This document shows positions 53,388-63,275 of a DNA stretch of 64,000 nucleotides, piece after piece. Each line of letters starts with the position of its first letter. The first letter of the stretch is position 1. Source of the stretch: Collimonas fungivorans (GTDB taxonomy: Bacteria; Pseudomonadota; Gammaproteobacteria; Burkholderiales; Burkholderiaceae_D); the NCBI RefSeq assembly GCF_001584145.1, contig NZ_CP013232.1, positions 2,480,001-2,544,000 of the forward strand, read 5' to 3'. A program made the translations under genes and the position numbers. Below the pieces are notes generated by a model. The model had not been told where the DNA came from. It ran no database searches and was given only the letters and a program-made list of their open reading frames with translations.

Positions 53388-54333
53388 GCCTGAACAGCTG
53401 AAAATCACCGATGCCGATTCTGGCGAGGACGCAGTAGTTCCCGCAACTGCCAGCTCCGAACCGCTTTCGCTCGGCGCGCAACTGGGCGGCAGGCGGGAAG
53501 AGCTGGGCTGGTCGGTGCAGGACGTGGCCAGCCACCTGAAGCTGGCGCCGCGTCAGATCGACGCCATGGAAAAGGACAATTACGCTGCTTTGCCGACCAT
53601 GGTGATGACGCGCGGTTTCATCCGTTCCTATGCAAAATTGCTGGGCCTGGATGCAGCCGCCTTGCTGGCGACCATCGCACCGCCGGCAACGGCGCGAGCG
53701 ACAGTCAGCGTAGTGCATGGCAGCCCGTTGTCGACGCCTTTCTCGGAGTCCCGCTTCAGCTTGATGGGGCGTAATAAATTTGCCTATAAGTGGCTGGTGG
53801 TGCTGGCCGTGCTGCTGTTGCTGCTGGCGGTGGCGATACGGCTGGACGTGTTGCCGGTGGTGCAGAACACGTTGCAGTCGCTGGCTGAAAAATCAGCTGC
53901 TGCGGGCAGTACGGCAAGCACGGAAGACAAGGATAAGACTGCTGCGCCTGCAGTCGAAACGCAGGCGGCAGATACGGCAGCCAATGCGGCCTTGACTGCC
54001 ACACCGGCTCCCGCTGCGAGTGCGGCGGCGGTGTCCGAGACCGGCGTCAATGCGGTCCCGGCGAACACCCAGATAGCGAACCCGGCCACGGCCAGCGGCG
54101 GCGAGCTGAACCTGAACTTCCGCCAGGACTCATGGGTCGAAATCAAACGCGCTGACAACACCGTGCTGGTTTCGCGCCTGGCCAAGGCCGGCAGTACGGA
54201 AACAGTCGACATGTCGCAGCCGGTCAATATCATTATCGGCAATCTTGCCGGCGTCGACGCGACGCTGCGCGGTGTGCCGGTGGACTTGAAGGCCGGTTCG
54301 AAAACCAATGTGGCCAGATTGACCCTGAAATAA
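53380..54333 (+). CDS. rodZ: RodZ-like cytoskeletal protein
   Basis: The protein has 317 residues. An N-terminal HTH_25 domain ([40 protein letters not shown]) is followed by one helix ([20 protein letters not shown]), an Ala/Thr-rich linker and a periplasmic RodZ_C/DUF4115 domain ([40 protein letters not shown]). RodZ links MreB to rod-shape control. The start overlaps the pilW stop by eight bases. Confidence 0.92.
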   Translation: MSEPEQLKITDADSGEDAVVPATASSEPLSLGAQLGGRREELGWSVQDVASHLKLAPRQIDAMEKDNYAALPTMVMTRGFIRSYAKLLGLDAAALLATIAPPATARATVSVVHGSPLSTPFSESRFSLMGRNKFAYKWLVVLAVLLLLLAVAIRLDVLPVVQNTLQSLAEKSAAAGSTASTEDKDKTAAPAVETQAADTAANAALTATPAPAASAAAVSETGVNAVPANTQIANPATASGGELNLNFRQDSWVEIKRADNTVLVSRLAKAGSTETVDMSQPVNIIIGNLAGVDATLRGVPVDLKAGSKTNVARLTLK

Positions 54334-54356
54334 GCGTGATGGAAAGAGAGCAGCCC

Positions 54357-55633
54357 ATGCCGCAGACGAATTTGCCAACGAATTTAGCAATAAGCTCAGG
54401 CCCCAGCGTGCGCCGCCTTAGCCGCGGCGCAACGATCAGTTATGGCGAGCGCAAGATCATGGTCGGCGGCGGTGCGCCGGTAGTGGTGCAGTCGATGACC
54501 AATACCGACACCGCTGACGCGATCGGCACCGCGATCCAGATCAAGGACCTGGCGCGTGCCGGTTCCGAGCTGGTGCGCATTACCGTGAACAATCCGGAAG
54601 CGGCTGCGGCCGTGCCGGCGATCCGCGAGCAGCTGGACAAGATGGGGATAGATGTGCCGCTGGTGGGGGATTTTCACTACAACGGCCATACCCTGCTGAA
54701 CGATTTCCCGAGTGCGCCCAGGCTTTGTCGAAATACCGCATCAATCCGGGCAACGTCGGCAAGGGCGCCAAGCGCGACACCCAGTATGCACAGATGATCG
54801 AAGCCGCCTGCAAGTATGACAAGCCGGTCCGCATCGGCGTCAACTGGGGTAGCCTGGACCAGGCCTTGCTGGCGCGCATCATGGATGAGAATGCCTTGCG
54901 CAGCCAGCCATGGCCGGCGCAGGCGGTCATGTATGAAGCGCTGGTGACCTCGGCGATAGAGAACGCGCAGCGCGCGGAAGAATTGGGACTGGCAGCCGAC
55001 CGCATCATCCTGTCGTGCAAGGTGTCGGGCGTGCAGGACCTGATCGCCGTGTACCGCGAACTGGCGCGGCGTTGCGACTACCCCCTGCACCTGGGGCTGA
55101 CTGAAGCCGGCATGGGCAGCAAGGGTATTGTGGCTTCGACCGCAGCCCTGTCGGTGCTGCTGCAGGAAGGCATAGGCGACACCATAAGGATTTCGCTGAC
55201 GCCGGAGCCGGGCGGCGACCGCACGCGAGAAGTGATCGTCGGCCAGGAAATACTGCAAACCATGGGCTTGCGCAAATTCGCGCCGATGGTGATTGCCTGC
55301 CCTGGTTGCGGCCGCACTACCTCGACCGTGTTCCAGGACCTGGCCGACAAGATCCAGACCTATCTGCGCGACCAGATGCCGGTCTGGAAAAAAGCCTATC
55401 CCGGCGTCGAAGGCATGAATGTGGCGGTGATGGGCTGCATCGTGAACGGCCCGGGCGAATCCAAGCATGCGAATATCGGCATCAGCCTGCCTGGCACCGG
55501 CGAATCGCCGGCTGCGCCGGTGTTCATCGACGGCGAGAAAAAACTGACGCTGCGCGGTGAGCGGATCGCCGAAGAGTTCCAGGCGGTGGTGCTGGATTAC
55601 GTGAAGAGCCATTATGGCCAGGCAGCGGCCTGA
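54357..55633 (+). CDS. ispG: 4-hydroxy-3-methylbut-2-enyl diphosphate synthase, one-base frameshift
   Basis: IspG (GcpE) catalyses the penultimate step of the MEP isoprenoid pathway with a [4Fe-4S] cluster. The N-terminal part ([40 protein letters not shown]) leaves frame after [15 protein letters not shown], and the rest ([20 protein letters not shown] to [18 protein letters not shown]) is in another frame. Adding one G at 54710/54711 restores [16 protein letters not shown], the expected join. The cluster cysteines in [14 protein letters not shown] and GCIVNGPGE are intact. The gene is essential in bacteria relying on MEP, so a sequencing error is most likely. Start at ATG 54357 (GAGAG upstream); 54339 is possible. 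Confidence 0.93.
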
Positions 55634-55686
55634 TCCGAATAAATATCAACCATAAAAACTGACCACTACTGGTGTACTGAAAAAGA

Positions 55687-57081
55687 ATGTCTGAAAATAA
55701 GAAAGCCGAAAAAATCGTCGGCGTAAAAGGTATGAACGATGTCCTGCCGGCCGATGCCGCCTTGTGGGAATTGTTTGAAAACACGGTGGAGTCGGTGCTG
55801 AAGAGCTACGGTTTCCAGAAAATCCGCACGCCTATCGTCGAACCTACCGCCTTGTTTGCGCGCGGCCTCGGCGCTGTCACCGACATCGTCGAAAAGGAAA
55901 TGTATTCCTTCACCGATGCGATGAACGGTGACAACCTGACCCTGCGCCCCGAGAGCACGGCCGGCGTGGTGCGCGCGGCGATCGAGCATAACCTGACTTA
56001 CGACGGCCCCAAGCGGCTCTGGTACAGCGGCCCGATGTTCCGCCACGAGCGTCCGCAACGCGGCCGTTACCGCCAGTTCCACCAGGTCGGCGCCGAAGCG
56101 CTTGGTTTTACCGGCCCGGATATCGACGCCGAGCTGATCATGCTGTGCCAGCGGCTGTGGGACGACCTCGGCTTGCAGGACGTGAAGCTGCAACTGAATT
56201 CGATCGGCGATGCGGAAGAGCGCAACCGTCACCGCACCGACCTGATTACCTATTTTGAGCAGCACAAGGAACTGCTGGACGCCGATGCGCAGCGTCGCCT
56301 GCACTCCAATCCTTTGCGCATCCTGGACACCAAGAATCCGGCCATGCAGGAAATGGTCAACGGCGCGCCGCAACTGCTGTCCTACCTGGGCACGGAATCG
56401 CTGGCGCACTTCGAAGGCGTGCAAAAGATCCTGAACTACAACAATATTCCTTTCACCATCAACCCGCGCCTGGTGCGCGGCATGGACTACTACAACCGTA
56501 CCGTCTTCGAATGGGTCACCGACCAGCTCGGCTCGCAAGGTACGGTATGCGGCGGCGGCCGTTACGATCCGCTGGTGGAAATGTTCGGCGGCAAGCCGAC
56601 TCCGGCCTGCGGTTTTGCGATGGGCATCGAGCGCTTGCTGGAACTGATGCGCGCGAACGGCGAGCAAGCCGTGCGCAACGAGTGCGATGTGTACCTGGTG
56701 CATCAGGGCGAGGCGGCGCAGCTGCAATCGTTCGTGCTGGCAGAGCGTTTGCGCAATGCCGGGCTGGATGTTGTGCTACATTGCGCCTCGGCCAATGCCG
56801 GCGGCAGCTTCAAGTCGCAGATGAAGCGCGCTGATGCCAGCGGCGCGGCCTACGCCATCATTATCGGCGAAGACGAAGTGGCGAACCAGACCGCGACCGT
56901 CAAGACCTTGCGCGCCGAGGGCGACGGCGATGCCGAAAAAGCTAGTGCCGGCAATCAAAGTGTCGTACCTTTCGATGCGGTAAGCGATTATCTGGTCGAC
57001 CAGATCGTCGGCGCCGGCGACGATCATGACCACGACCATGGTGATCATGATGGCCATGGACATGTTCACTATCATCATTAA
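55687..57081 (+). CDS. hisS: Histidyl-tRNA synthetase with a His-rich C-terminal tail
   Basis: This class II synthetase has 464 residues; typical bacterial HisRS has about 420. Family blocks include [40 protein letters not shown] (motif 2 region), [20 protein letters not shown], the histidine A motif [17 protein letters not shown], and [20 protein letters not shown]. The last 20 residues are [20 protein letters not shown] with nine histidines, absent from the core enzyme. The tail could bind divalent metal, or make termination of HisS synthesis sensitive to charged tRNA-His. Followed by yfgM, bamB and der. Confidence 0.97.
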   Translation: MSENKKAEKIVGVKGMNDVLPADAALWELFENTVESVLKSYGFQKIRTPIVEPTALFARGLGAVTDIVEKEMYSFTDAMNGDNLTLRPESTAGVVRAAIEHNLTYDGPKRLWYSGPMFRHERPQRGRYRQFHQVGAEALGFTGPDIDAELIMLCQRLWDDLGLQDVKLQLNSIGDAEERNRHRTDLITYFEQHKELLDADAQRRLHSNPLRILDTKNPAMQEMVNGAPQLLSYLGTESLAHFEGVQKILNYNNIPFTINPRLVRGMDYYNRTVFEWVTDQLGSQGTVCGGGRYDPLVEMFGGKPTPACGFAMGIERLLELMRANGEQAVRNECDVYLVHQGEAAQLQSFVLAERLRNAGLDVVLHCASANAGGSFKSQMKRADASGAAYAIIIGEDEVANQTATVKTLRAEGDGDAEKASAGNQSVVPFDAVSDYLVDQIVGAGDDHDHDHGDHDGHGHVHYHH

Positions 57082-57106
57082 ATTCATCACTAAAAACTAA
57101 AATCAT

Positions 57107-57757
57107 ATGGCATTCGATCTCGACGAACAGGAACAACTGGCAACGCTTAAGGATTGGTGGAATAAATACGGCAATCTGACGACCTGGGTGCTGATTATCG
57201 CCCTGGCTGCCTACGCCGGCTGGTCCGGCTGGAATTATTACCAGCGCAGCCAGTCCTTGCAGGCGTCGCAGCTTTACGACGAGCAGCAAAAGGCGGTGGC
57301 GGGCAAGGACAACGCCAAGGTGCAGCGCGCCGCTGCCGATATCCAGCAGAAATTCGGCCGTACGGCGTATGCCGGCATGGCGGCCTTGTCGGCCGCCAAG
57401 GTGGCGTTTGACGCCAATGACCTGAATGCGGCAAAGGAGCAGCTGCAATGGGTGGTCGACCATGGCCGCGACGAAGACTACAAGGCGCTGGCGCGGATCC
57501 GTCTGGCCGGCATCCTGCTCGACCAGAAGGCCTATGACGACGGCTTGAAAGTATTGGCGGCAGACCTGCCGGCGCCTTTCGCCAGCGCGGCGGCCGATCG
57601 CAAGGGCGACATCCTGGTAGCCCAGAACAAGCTGGACGAAGCGCGCGCCGCCTACCAGCTGGCCTTGGACAAGATGGAAAGCAAAAATCCTGGCAAGGAA
57701 TTGATTCAATTGAAACTTGATGCGATTGGCGGAGCTCCAGCCAAAGCCGCGGCCTGA
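57107..57757 (+). CDS. yfgM: YfgM-type TPR membrane protein
   Basis: This 216-residue protein has a short cytoplasmic start (AFDLDEQEQLATLKDWWNKY), one helix (LTTWVLIIALAAYAGWSGWN) and a periplasmic TPR-like domain (AGMAALSAAKVAFDANDLNA, LARIRLAGILLDQKAYDDGL). YfgM of E. coli binds the SecYEG translocon and the PpiD chaperone. The start ATG 57107 is 25 bases after hisS. Confidence 0.92.
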   Translation: MAFDLDEQEQLATLKDWWNKYGNLTTWVLIIALAAYAGWSGWNYYQRSQSLQASQLYDEQQKAVAGKDNAKVQRAAADIQQKFGRTAYAGMAALSAAKVAFDANDLNAAKEQLQWVVDHGRDEDYKALARIRLAGILLDQKAYDDGLKVLAADLPAPFASAAADRKGDILVAQNKLDEARAAYQLALDKMESKNPGKELIQLKLDAIGGAPAKAAA

Positions 57758-57778
57758 TAATTCGGAAAAAGGAAGAAT

Positions 57779-58935
57779 ATGCGTGTGAAGACTCTACGAG
57801 CTACTCTGCGAGCTGTTGCCGCCTGTGCCGGTGCGTTGTTGATATTGGGCGGCTGCTCCTTGTTCAGTAGCAAGAAGACAAGTAACCAGCCAGCGCCTTT
57901 GGTTGAATTTACCCAAAGCCTCAAGGTGCAACCAGTCTGGAAGCAGTCGGTCGGCAGCGCCGCCATCTTCACCTTCTCGCCCGTGGTTGCAGGCGATAGC
58001 GTGTTTGCGGCAGCGGCTGACGGTACAGTGACGCGCATCAACGCCGCCAACGGCACGGTTGCCTGGCGCATCAGCGCCGGCACGCGCCTGACCGCCGGCG
58101 CCGGCAGCGACGGTAATACGGTTGCGGTGGCGGGGAGAAAGGCGTTGTGCTGGCGTTTGACGGCCAGGGCAAAAAAATCTGGCAGGCGCAAGCTTCCAGC
58201 GAGATCTTGTCGGCTCCGGCTGTAGGCCAGGGCCTGGTGATCGTACGCAGCCAGGACAACCGGATTGCGGCTTATGATGCCGCAACCGGCGAGCGTCGCT
58301 GGGCCGTGCTGCGCACCTTGCCGCCGTTGACCCTGCGTTCGGCGCCGGGCATCCTGGTTGTGCCGCAGGCAACTTTCCTGTCCTTGCCGGGCGGCCGCCT
58401 GTCAGCGTTGAACCTGACTAACGGCGGTCCTTGGTGGGAAATGGCGATCGGCGATCCGCGCGGCACTACCGAGCTGGAACGGGTAGCCGACGCTTCCGGC
58501 ATGCCGGTGATTGTCGGCCGTGAAGTCTGCGCCGTCGCCTACCAGGGACGGGTCGGCTGCTTCGACGCCGGCAGCGGCACTGCACACTGGGCCAAGCCGT
58601 TTTCCAGCGATGTCGGCGTCGGCAGCGACGGCAAGAATATCTATGCAGCCGACGAGCATGGCGCGGTATCGGCATTCACCTTGGACAGCGGTGCGGTAGT
58701 ATGGCAAAACAAGCAGCTCGCCAACCGTGTCCTGACTGCCCCGGCAGTCCTGCCTAAAGCGGTAGTCGTGGGCGACTTTGAAGGTTATATTCACTTCTTG
58801 TCGCGCGATGACGGCGCCCTGATAGCACGGATCCGTGCAGACAGCAGTGCGGTGCTGCCGAATCCGGTGGTGGCAGGCTCCAATGTGATTTTTCAAACAA
58901 AATCCGGAACACTGATCGCTATCGCGACAGAGTAA
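57779..58935 (+). CDS. bamB: BamB-like outer-membrane assembly lipoprotein, one-base frameshift
   Basis: BamB is the beta-propeller lipoprotein of the BAM complex. The signal peptide ends at the lipobox LLILGGC; propeller repeats follow (FTFSPVVAGDSVFAAAADGT, VTRINAANGTVAWRISAGTR). At 58132-58136 the run GGGG is one G short: adding it gives VAVAGEKGVVLAFDGQGKKI, the expected join. Without it a frame change produces a stop at 58225. The second part (QDNRIAAYDAATGERRW to GDFEGYIHFLSRDDGALIAR) is intact to 58935. I take it as one gene with a sequencing error; a true knockout is unlikely. Confidence 0.9.
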
Positions 58936-58967
58936 CAACTAAGTAACAACTGAGTGAAAACAACTTA

Positions 58968-60311
58968 ATGAAGCCAGTAATTGCACTTGTAGGACGTCCC
59001 AATGTCGGCAAATCGACCCTGTTTAATCGCCTGACGCGTTCACGCGATGCCTTGGTCGCCGATTTGCCCGGCTTGACTCGCGATCGCCACTACGGCGAAG
59101 GGCGGGTCGGCGAACGCCCGTTCCTGGTGATCGATACTGGCGGTTTCGAGCCGGTTGCCAAAGACGGCATCATGCACGAAATGGCAAAGCAGACCAAGCA
59201 GGCGGTGGCGGAAGCCGATATCGTGATTTTCATTGTCGACGGCCGTCAGGGCCTGACGCCGCACGACAAGACCATCACCGATTTCTTGCGCAAATCCGGC
59301 CGCTCCGTGATGCTGGTGGTGAACAAATCCGAAGGCATGAAGTACACCTCGGTCACCGCCGAGTTCTATGAACTCGGCATGGGCGATCCCTACGTCATTT
59401 CCGCCGCCCACGGCGACGGCGTGACTGACCTGGTGGAAGAGTCGCTCGACCTGGCTTTCTCCCAGCGCCCGTCGGAAGAGCCTGAGCCGGAAGACAAGGA
59501 GCGCGGCATCAAGATCGCCATCGTCGGCCGTCCGAATGTCGGCAAGTCGACCTTGGTCAACACTTTGCTGGGCGAAGAGCGTGTGATCGCGTTCGACATG
59601 CCGGGCACCACGCGCGACTCGATCGAGATCCCGTTCGAGCGCGACGGCAAGAAATACACCTTGATCGATACTGCCGGCATCCGCCGCCGCGGCAAAGTTT
59701 TCGAAGCTATCGAAAAGTTTTCCGTGGTCAAGACTTTACAGTCGATCTCGGAAGCCAATGTGGTCTTGCTGCTGCTCGACGCGCAACAGGATATTTCCGA
59801 ACAGGATGCCCACATCGCCGGCTTTGTGCTGGAGACCGGGCGTGCGCTGGTGGTCGGCGTCAACAAATGGGATGGCTTGACCAGCGACCGCCGCGATGAA
59901 ATCAAGATGGACATGGATCGCAAGCTGAACTTCCTGTCATTTGCGAAATTCCATTTCATTTCGGCGCTGAAATCTACCGGCATCACGCCGTTGATGAAAT
60001 CGATAGATTCCGCATACGCGGCGGCCATGTCCAACCTGACTACGCCGAAGCTGACACGCGCCCTGATCGAAGCAGTAGAGCACCAGCAGCCGCGGCGCAA
60101 GGGTTCGATCCGTCCGAAGCTGCGTTATGCCCACCAGGGCGGCATGAATCCGCCTATCGTCGTGATCCACGGCAACGCCCTGGAGTCGATCGAAGACAAC
60201 TATAAGCGTTATCTCGAAAAACATTTCAGAGAAACTTTTTCGCTGGTTGGGACTCCATTACGCATCGAGTTCAGATCCAGTCGGAATCCATACGCTCGCC
60301 AGGAAAAATAA
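58968..60311 (+). CDS. der: GTPase Der (EngA), ribosome assembly
   Basis: Der is the essential two-GTPase-domain protein of 50S assembly. The 447-residue protein has two P-loops ([14 protein letters not shown] and [16 protein letters not shown]), two DxxG sites (IDTGGF, IDTAGI), NKSEG and NKWDG as G4 motifs, and a C-terminal KH-like domain with [20 protein letters not shown]. It directly follows bamB, as in many proteobacteria. Confidence 0.97.
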   Translation: MKPVIALVGRPNVGKSTLFNRLTRSRDALVADLPGLTRDRHYGEGRVGERPFLVIDTGGFEPVAKDGIMHEMAKQTKQAVAEADIVIFIVDGRQGLTPHDKTITDFLRKSGRSVMLVVNKSEGMKYTSVTAEFYELGMGDPYVISAAHGDGVTDLVEESLDLAFSQRPSEEPEPEDKERGIKIAIVGRPNVGKSTLVNTLLGEERVIAFDMPGTTRDSIEIPFERDGKKYTLIDTAGIRRRGKVFEAIEKFSVVKTLQSISEANVVLLLLDAQQDISEQDAHIAGFVLETGRALVVGVNKWDGLTSDRRDEIKMDMDRKLNFLSFAKFHFISALKSTGITPLMKSIDSAYAAAMSNLTTPKLTRALIEAVEHQQPRRKGSIRPKLRYAHQGGMNPPIVVIHGNALESIEDNYKRYLEKHFRETFSLVGTPLRIEFRSSRNPYARQEK

Positions 60312-60458
60312 TTTTTTAAAAACACTTTTTCCGAGCAGTAAATCCGAAAATCGTTTACATTCGTAAAACACCCACCGAGTCATTCGCTTAGAATCTTATT
60401 GGTTCTATATTTTTAGTTTGCATCTGACTTCTAATCACAACAACACAGTGGAGTAGCC

Positions 60459-60695
60459 ATGAGTAATAAAGGGCAATTGTTACAAGACCCGTTTTTGAAC
60501 GCCTTGCGTAAAGAGCATGTTCCAGTGTCGATCTATCTGGTCAACGGCATCAAGCTCCAGGGTCATATCGAATCCTTCGATCAATACGTCGTTTTACTGC
60601 GTAATACCGTTACCCAAATGGTATACAAACACGCCATTTCAACCGTTGTTCCTGCACGCGCTGTCAATCTGAATCTTGAAGCCGAAGCAGAATAA
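60459..60695 (+). CDS. hfq: RNA chaperone Hfq
   Basis: This 78-residue Sm-like hexamer protein starts [20 protein letters not shown] and contains the Sm1/Sm2 loops [40 protein letters not shown] and [10 protein letters not shown]. Hfq pairs sRNAs with mRNAs. GTGGAG is a good ribosome site. The gap to der (60312-60458) should hold its promoter, and the hfq-hflX-hflK-hflC order is the usual operon. Confidence 0.98.
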   Translation: MSNKGQLLQDPFLNALRKEHVPVSIYLVNGIKLQGHIESFDQYVVLLRNTVTQMVYKHAISTVVPARAVNLNLEAEAE

Positions 60696-60737
60696 CTATT
60701 CACTGTCGGCGAGGGCCGCAGCTACACGAATGTACCC

Positions 60738-61889
60738 ATGCGCGCAGCGCTAGTCGGAGTGGACTTCGGCAAAGGCGACTTTGCCGCAAGTCTGGAAGAA
60801 CTGTCTTTGCTGGCCAAGTCAGCCGGCGCGGTGCCTCTCGTCACCATCACCGGCAAGCGCAGCAGTCCTGACGCCGCCTTGTTTGTCGGTTCAGGCAAAG
60901 CACAGGAAATCGCCGACGCGGTATTTGACGATGAGCTTGAAATAGTCATTTTCAACCACGCCTTGTCGCCAGCCCAGCAGCGCAATCTCGAACGTGTACT
61001 GAAAGTAAGAGTGCTGGATCGCACCAGCCTCATACTCGACATCTTTGCCCAAAGAGCCAAAAGCCATGAAGGTAAAGTGCAGGTAGAGCTTGCGCAGCTG
61101 CAACATCTGGCGACGCGGCTGATCCGCGGCTGGACTCACTTGGAGCGGCAAAAGGGCGGTATCGGCTTGCGCGGACCAGGTGAAACCCAGCTGGAAACCG
61201 ACCGCCGTTTGCTCGGCGACCGGGTCAAGGCCCTGCGCGCCAGGCTCGACAAGCTGCACCGGCAACATGCAACGCAACGGCGCGCACGCGGGCGCAGTGC
61301 GACTATCTCGATTTCGCTGGTGGGTTACACCAATGCCGGCAAATCGACCTTGTTCAACGCGCTGGCGAAAGCCGGCGTGTATGCCGCGGATCAACTGTTT
61401 GCTACGCTGGACACGACATCCAGGCGGGTTTACCTGGGCGAAGCGGGCAGTGTGGTGATTTCCGATACGGTCGGCTTCATTCGTGAGCTGCCGCATCAAC
61501 TGGTTGCCGCATTCCGGGCAACCCTGGAGGAAACCATCCATGCCGACCTGTTGCTGCACGTGGTGGATGCTGCAAGTCCGGCGCGTTTGGAGCAGATCGA
61601 GCAGGTGAACCTGGTGTTGAAAGAAATCGGCGCCGACCATATTCCGCAGATTCTGGTGTGGAACAAGATTGACGCAGCGGAACTGGAGCCGGCGGTCGAA
61701 CGTGATGAGTATGATAAAATTCAGCGAGTTTTTGTTAGCGCGCAAAAAGGCCTGGGCCTGGATTTATTAAGGCAGGCCATCGCGGAATTCGTGACCGGCA
61801 ATCGGCCGGGCGGCGATCCGGCGGCCGGCGATCCGGTGGCAACTGTATATCCGTTGCCAGCCGCGGAAAATACGCAGCAGCAGGTGTAA
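60738..61889 (+). CDS. hflX: GTPase HflX
   Basis: HflX is a heat-shock ribosome-splitting GTPase. The 383-residue protein has the N-terminal HflX domain (LDRTSLILDIFAQRAKSHEG, KVQVELAQLQHLATRLIRGW, GGIGLRGPGETQLETDRRLL), then the G domain: VGYTNAGKSTLFNALAKAGV, DTTSRRVYLGEAGSVVISDT, VGFIREL and NKID. ATG 60738 follows hfq by 42 bases. Confidence 0.96.
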   Translation: MRAALVGVDFGKGDFAASLEELSLLAKSAGAVPLVTITGKRSSPDAALFVGSGKAQEIADAVFDDELEIVIFNHALSPAQQRNLERVLKVRVLDRTSLILDIFAQRAKSHEGKVQVELAQLQHLATRLIRGWTHLERQKGGIGLRGPGETQLETDRRLLGDRVKALRARLDKLHRQHATQRRARGRSATISISLVGYTNAGKSTLFNALAKAGVYAADQLFATLDTTSRRVYLGEAGSVVISDTVGFIRELPHQLVAAFRATLEETIHADLLLHVVDAASPARLEQIEQVNLVLKEIGADHIPQILVWNKIDAAELEPAVERDEYDKIQRVFVSAQKGLGLDLLRQAIAEFVTGNRPGGDPAAGDPVATVYPLPAAENTQQQV

Positions 61890-61976
61890 AGCATTGTTAA
61901 GCCGTTGTTTCAAAAGTAAGCGCCTCAAACGAGCATTCCCACCTATTTGTTTTATTTACTTAAAGATAACGATCGA

Positions 61977-63275
61977 ATGCTTGGTACCTTATTCAAAAAA
62001 CTTGGTGTGAAATTTTCGTTGAACGACCCGCAATGGGGCCGGAATTCGCAAAATGACAACAAGCAAAACAATGACGGCAAAAAGCCGAATAACGGCGGCC
62101 CGCCGGACTTGGACAAGCTGTGGCAGGATTTCAACCAGCGCCTGGCGCGCCTGCTGGGCAATAAAAACGGCGGTGGCGGCGATTCCAGCGGCGGCGGCTT
62201 CAATCCGGGCATGAAAGGCGCCGGTGTCGGCGTCGGCGCGATTGCGGCGGTGGTGGCCTTGCTGTGGCTGGCCAGCGGTTTCTTTACCGTGCAGGAAGGC
62301 CAGACCGGCGTTGTCATGACATTCGGCAAGTACAGCCACTCAACCACTCCTGGTTTCAACTGGCGCTGGCCTTACCCGATCCAGAGCCATGAAATCGTCA
62401 ATGTTTCCCAGGTGCGCACGGTCGAAGTCGGCTATCGCGCCAACGCCAAGAACAAGCAACCCAAAGAAGCCCTGATGCTGACCGATGATGAAAACATCAT
62501 CGATATCCAGTTCGCCGTCCAGTACACGCTGAAGAGCGCATCGGACTGGGTCTTCAACGTCCGCGATCCGGAAGAAACCGTGCGCCAGGTGGCGGAAACC
62601 GCGATTCGCGAGGTAGTCGGCAAGAACAAGATGGACTTCGTGCTGTACGAAGGCCGTGAAAAAGTCGCGCTCGACACCAGCCAGTTGATGCAGCAGATCC
62701 TGGATCGCTATAAGGTCGGCGTGCAGATCACCAATGTCACGATGCAGGGCGTACAGCCGCCGGAACAAGTGCAAGCCGCATTCGATGACGCGGTAAAAGC
62801 GGGGCAGGACCGCGAGCGCCAGAAAAACGAAGGCCAGGCTTACGCCAACGACGTGATTCCAAAAGCGCGCGGCGCGGCTTCGCGCCTGCTGCAGGAAGCG
62901 GAAGCATACAGCGCCCGCGTCACCGCCAATGCCGAGGGCGATGCTTCGCGCTTCAAGCAAGTGCTGACCGAATACCAGAAAGCGCCGGCCGTGACGCGCG
63001 ACCGGATGTACCTGGACACCATGCAACAGATTTTTGCGAATACGACAAAAGTGATGGTTGATGCTAAAAGCGGGAGTAATTTATTGTATTTGCCATTGGA
63101 TAAGCTGATTTCGCAGTCGGTGGCCAATGCCGTGCCGGGTGCGGCGGCAAGCAGCGCCGGCACCAGTGCATCGTCATCGGTGATGAAGGATGGCGCCAGC
63201 ACGGTCGAAACCCGGCCGCAGCCGGATGACCGTTCGCGCGACAGCCGCGACTCGCGTGATCGGGAGGGACGATAA
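61977..63275 (+). CDS. hflK: HflK, FtsH protease modulator subunit
   Basis: HflK pairs with HflC as a SPFH/band-7 complex that encloses and limits FtsH. The 432-residue protein has an Asn/Gly-rich N-terminus (NDNKQNNDGKKPNNGGPP), one helix (GVGAIAAVVALLWLASGFFT), the prohibitin-type domain (LTDDENIIDIQFAVQYTLKS, VRQVAETAIREVVGKNKMDF) and a Ser/Asp/Arg-rich tail. ATG 61977 (MLGTLFKKLGVKF) is preferred over TTG 61947. Confidence 0.96.
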   Translation: MLGTLFKKLGVKFSLNDPQWGRNSQNDNKQNNDGKKPNNGGPPDLDKLWQDFNQRLARLLGNKNGGGGDSSGGGFNPGMKGAGVGVGAIAAVVALLWLASGFFTVQEGQTGVVMTFGKYSHSTTPGFNWRWPYPIQSHEIVNVSQVRTVEVGYRANAKNKQPKEALMLTDDENIIDIQFAVQYTLKSASDWVFNVRDPEETVRQVAETAIREVVGKNKMDFVLYEGREKVALDTSQLMQQILDRYKVGVQITNVTMQGVQPPEQVQAAFDDAVKAGQDRERQKNEGQAYANDVIPKARGAASRLLQEAEAYSARVTANAEGDASRFKQVLTEYQKAPAVTRDRMYLDTMQQIFANTTKVMVDAKSGSNLLYLPLDKLISQSVANAVPGAAASSAGTSASSSVMKDGASTVETRPQPDDRSRDSRDSRDREGR

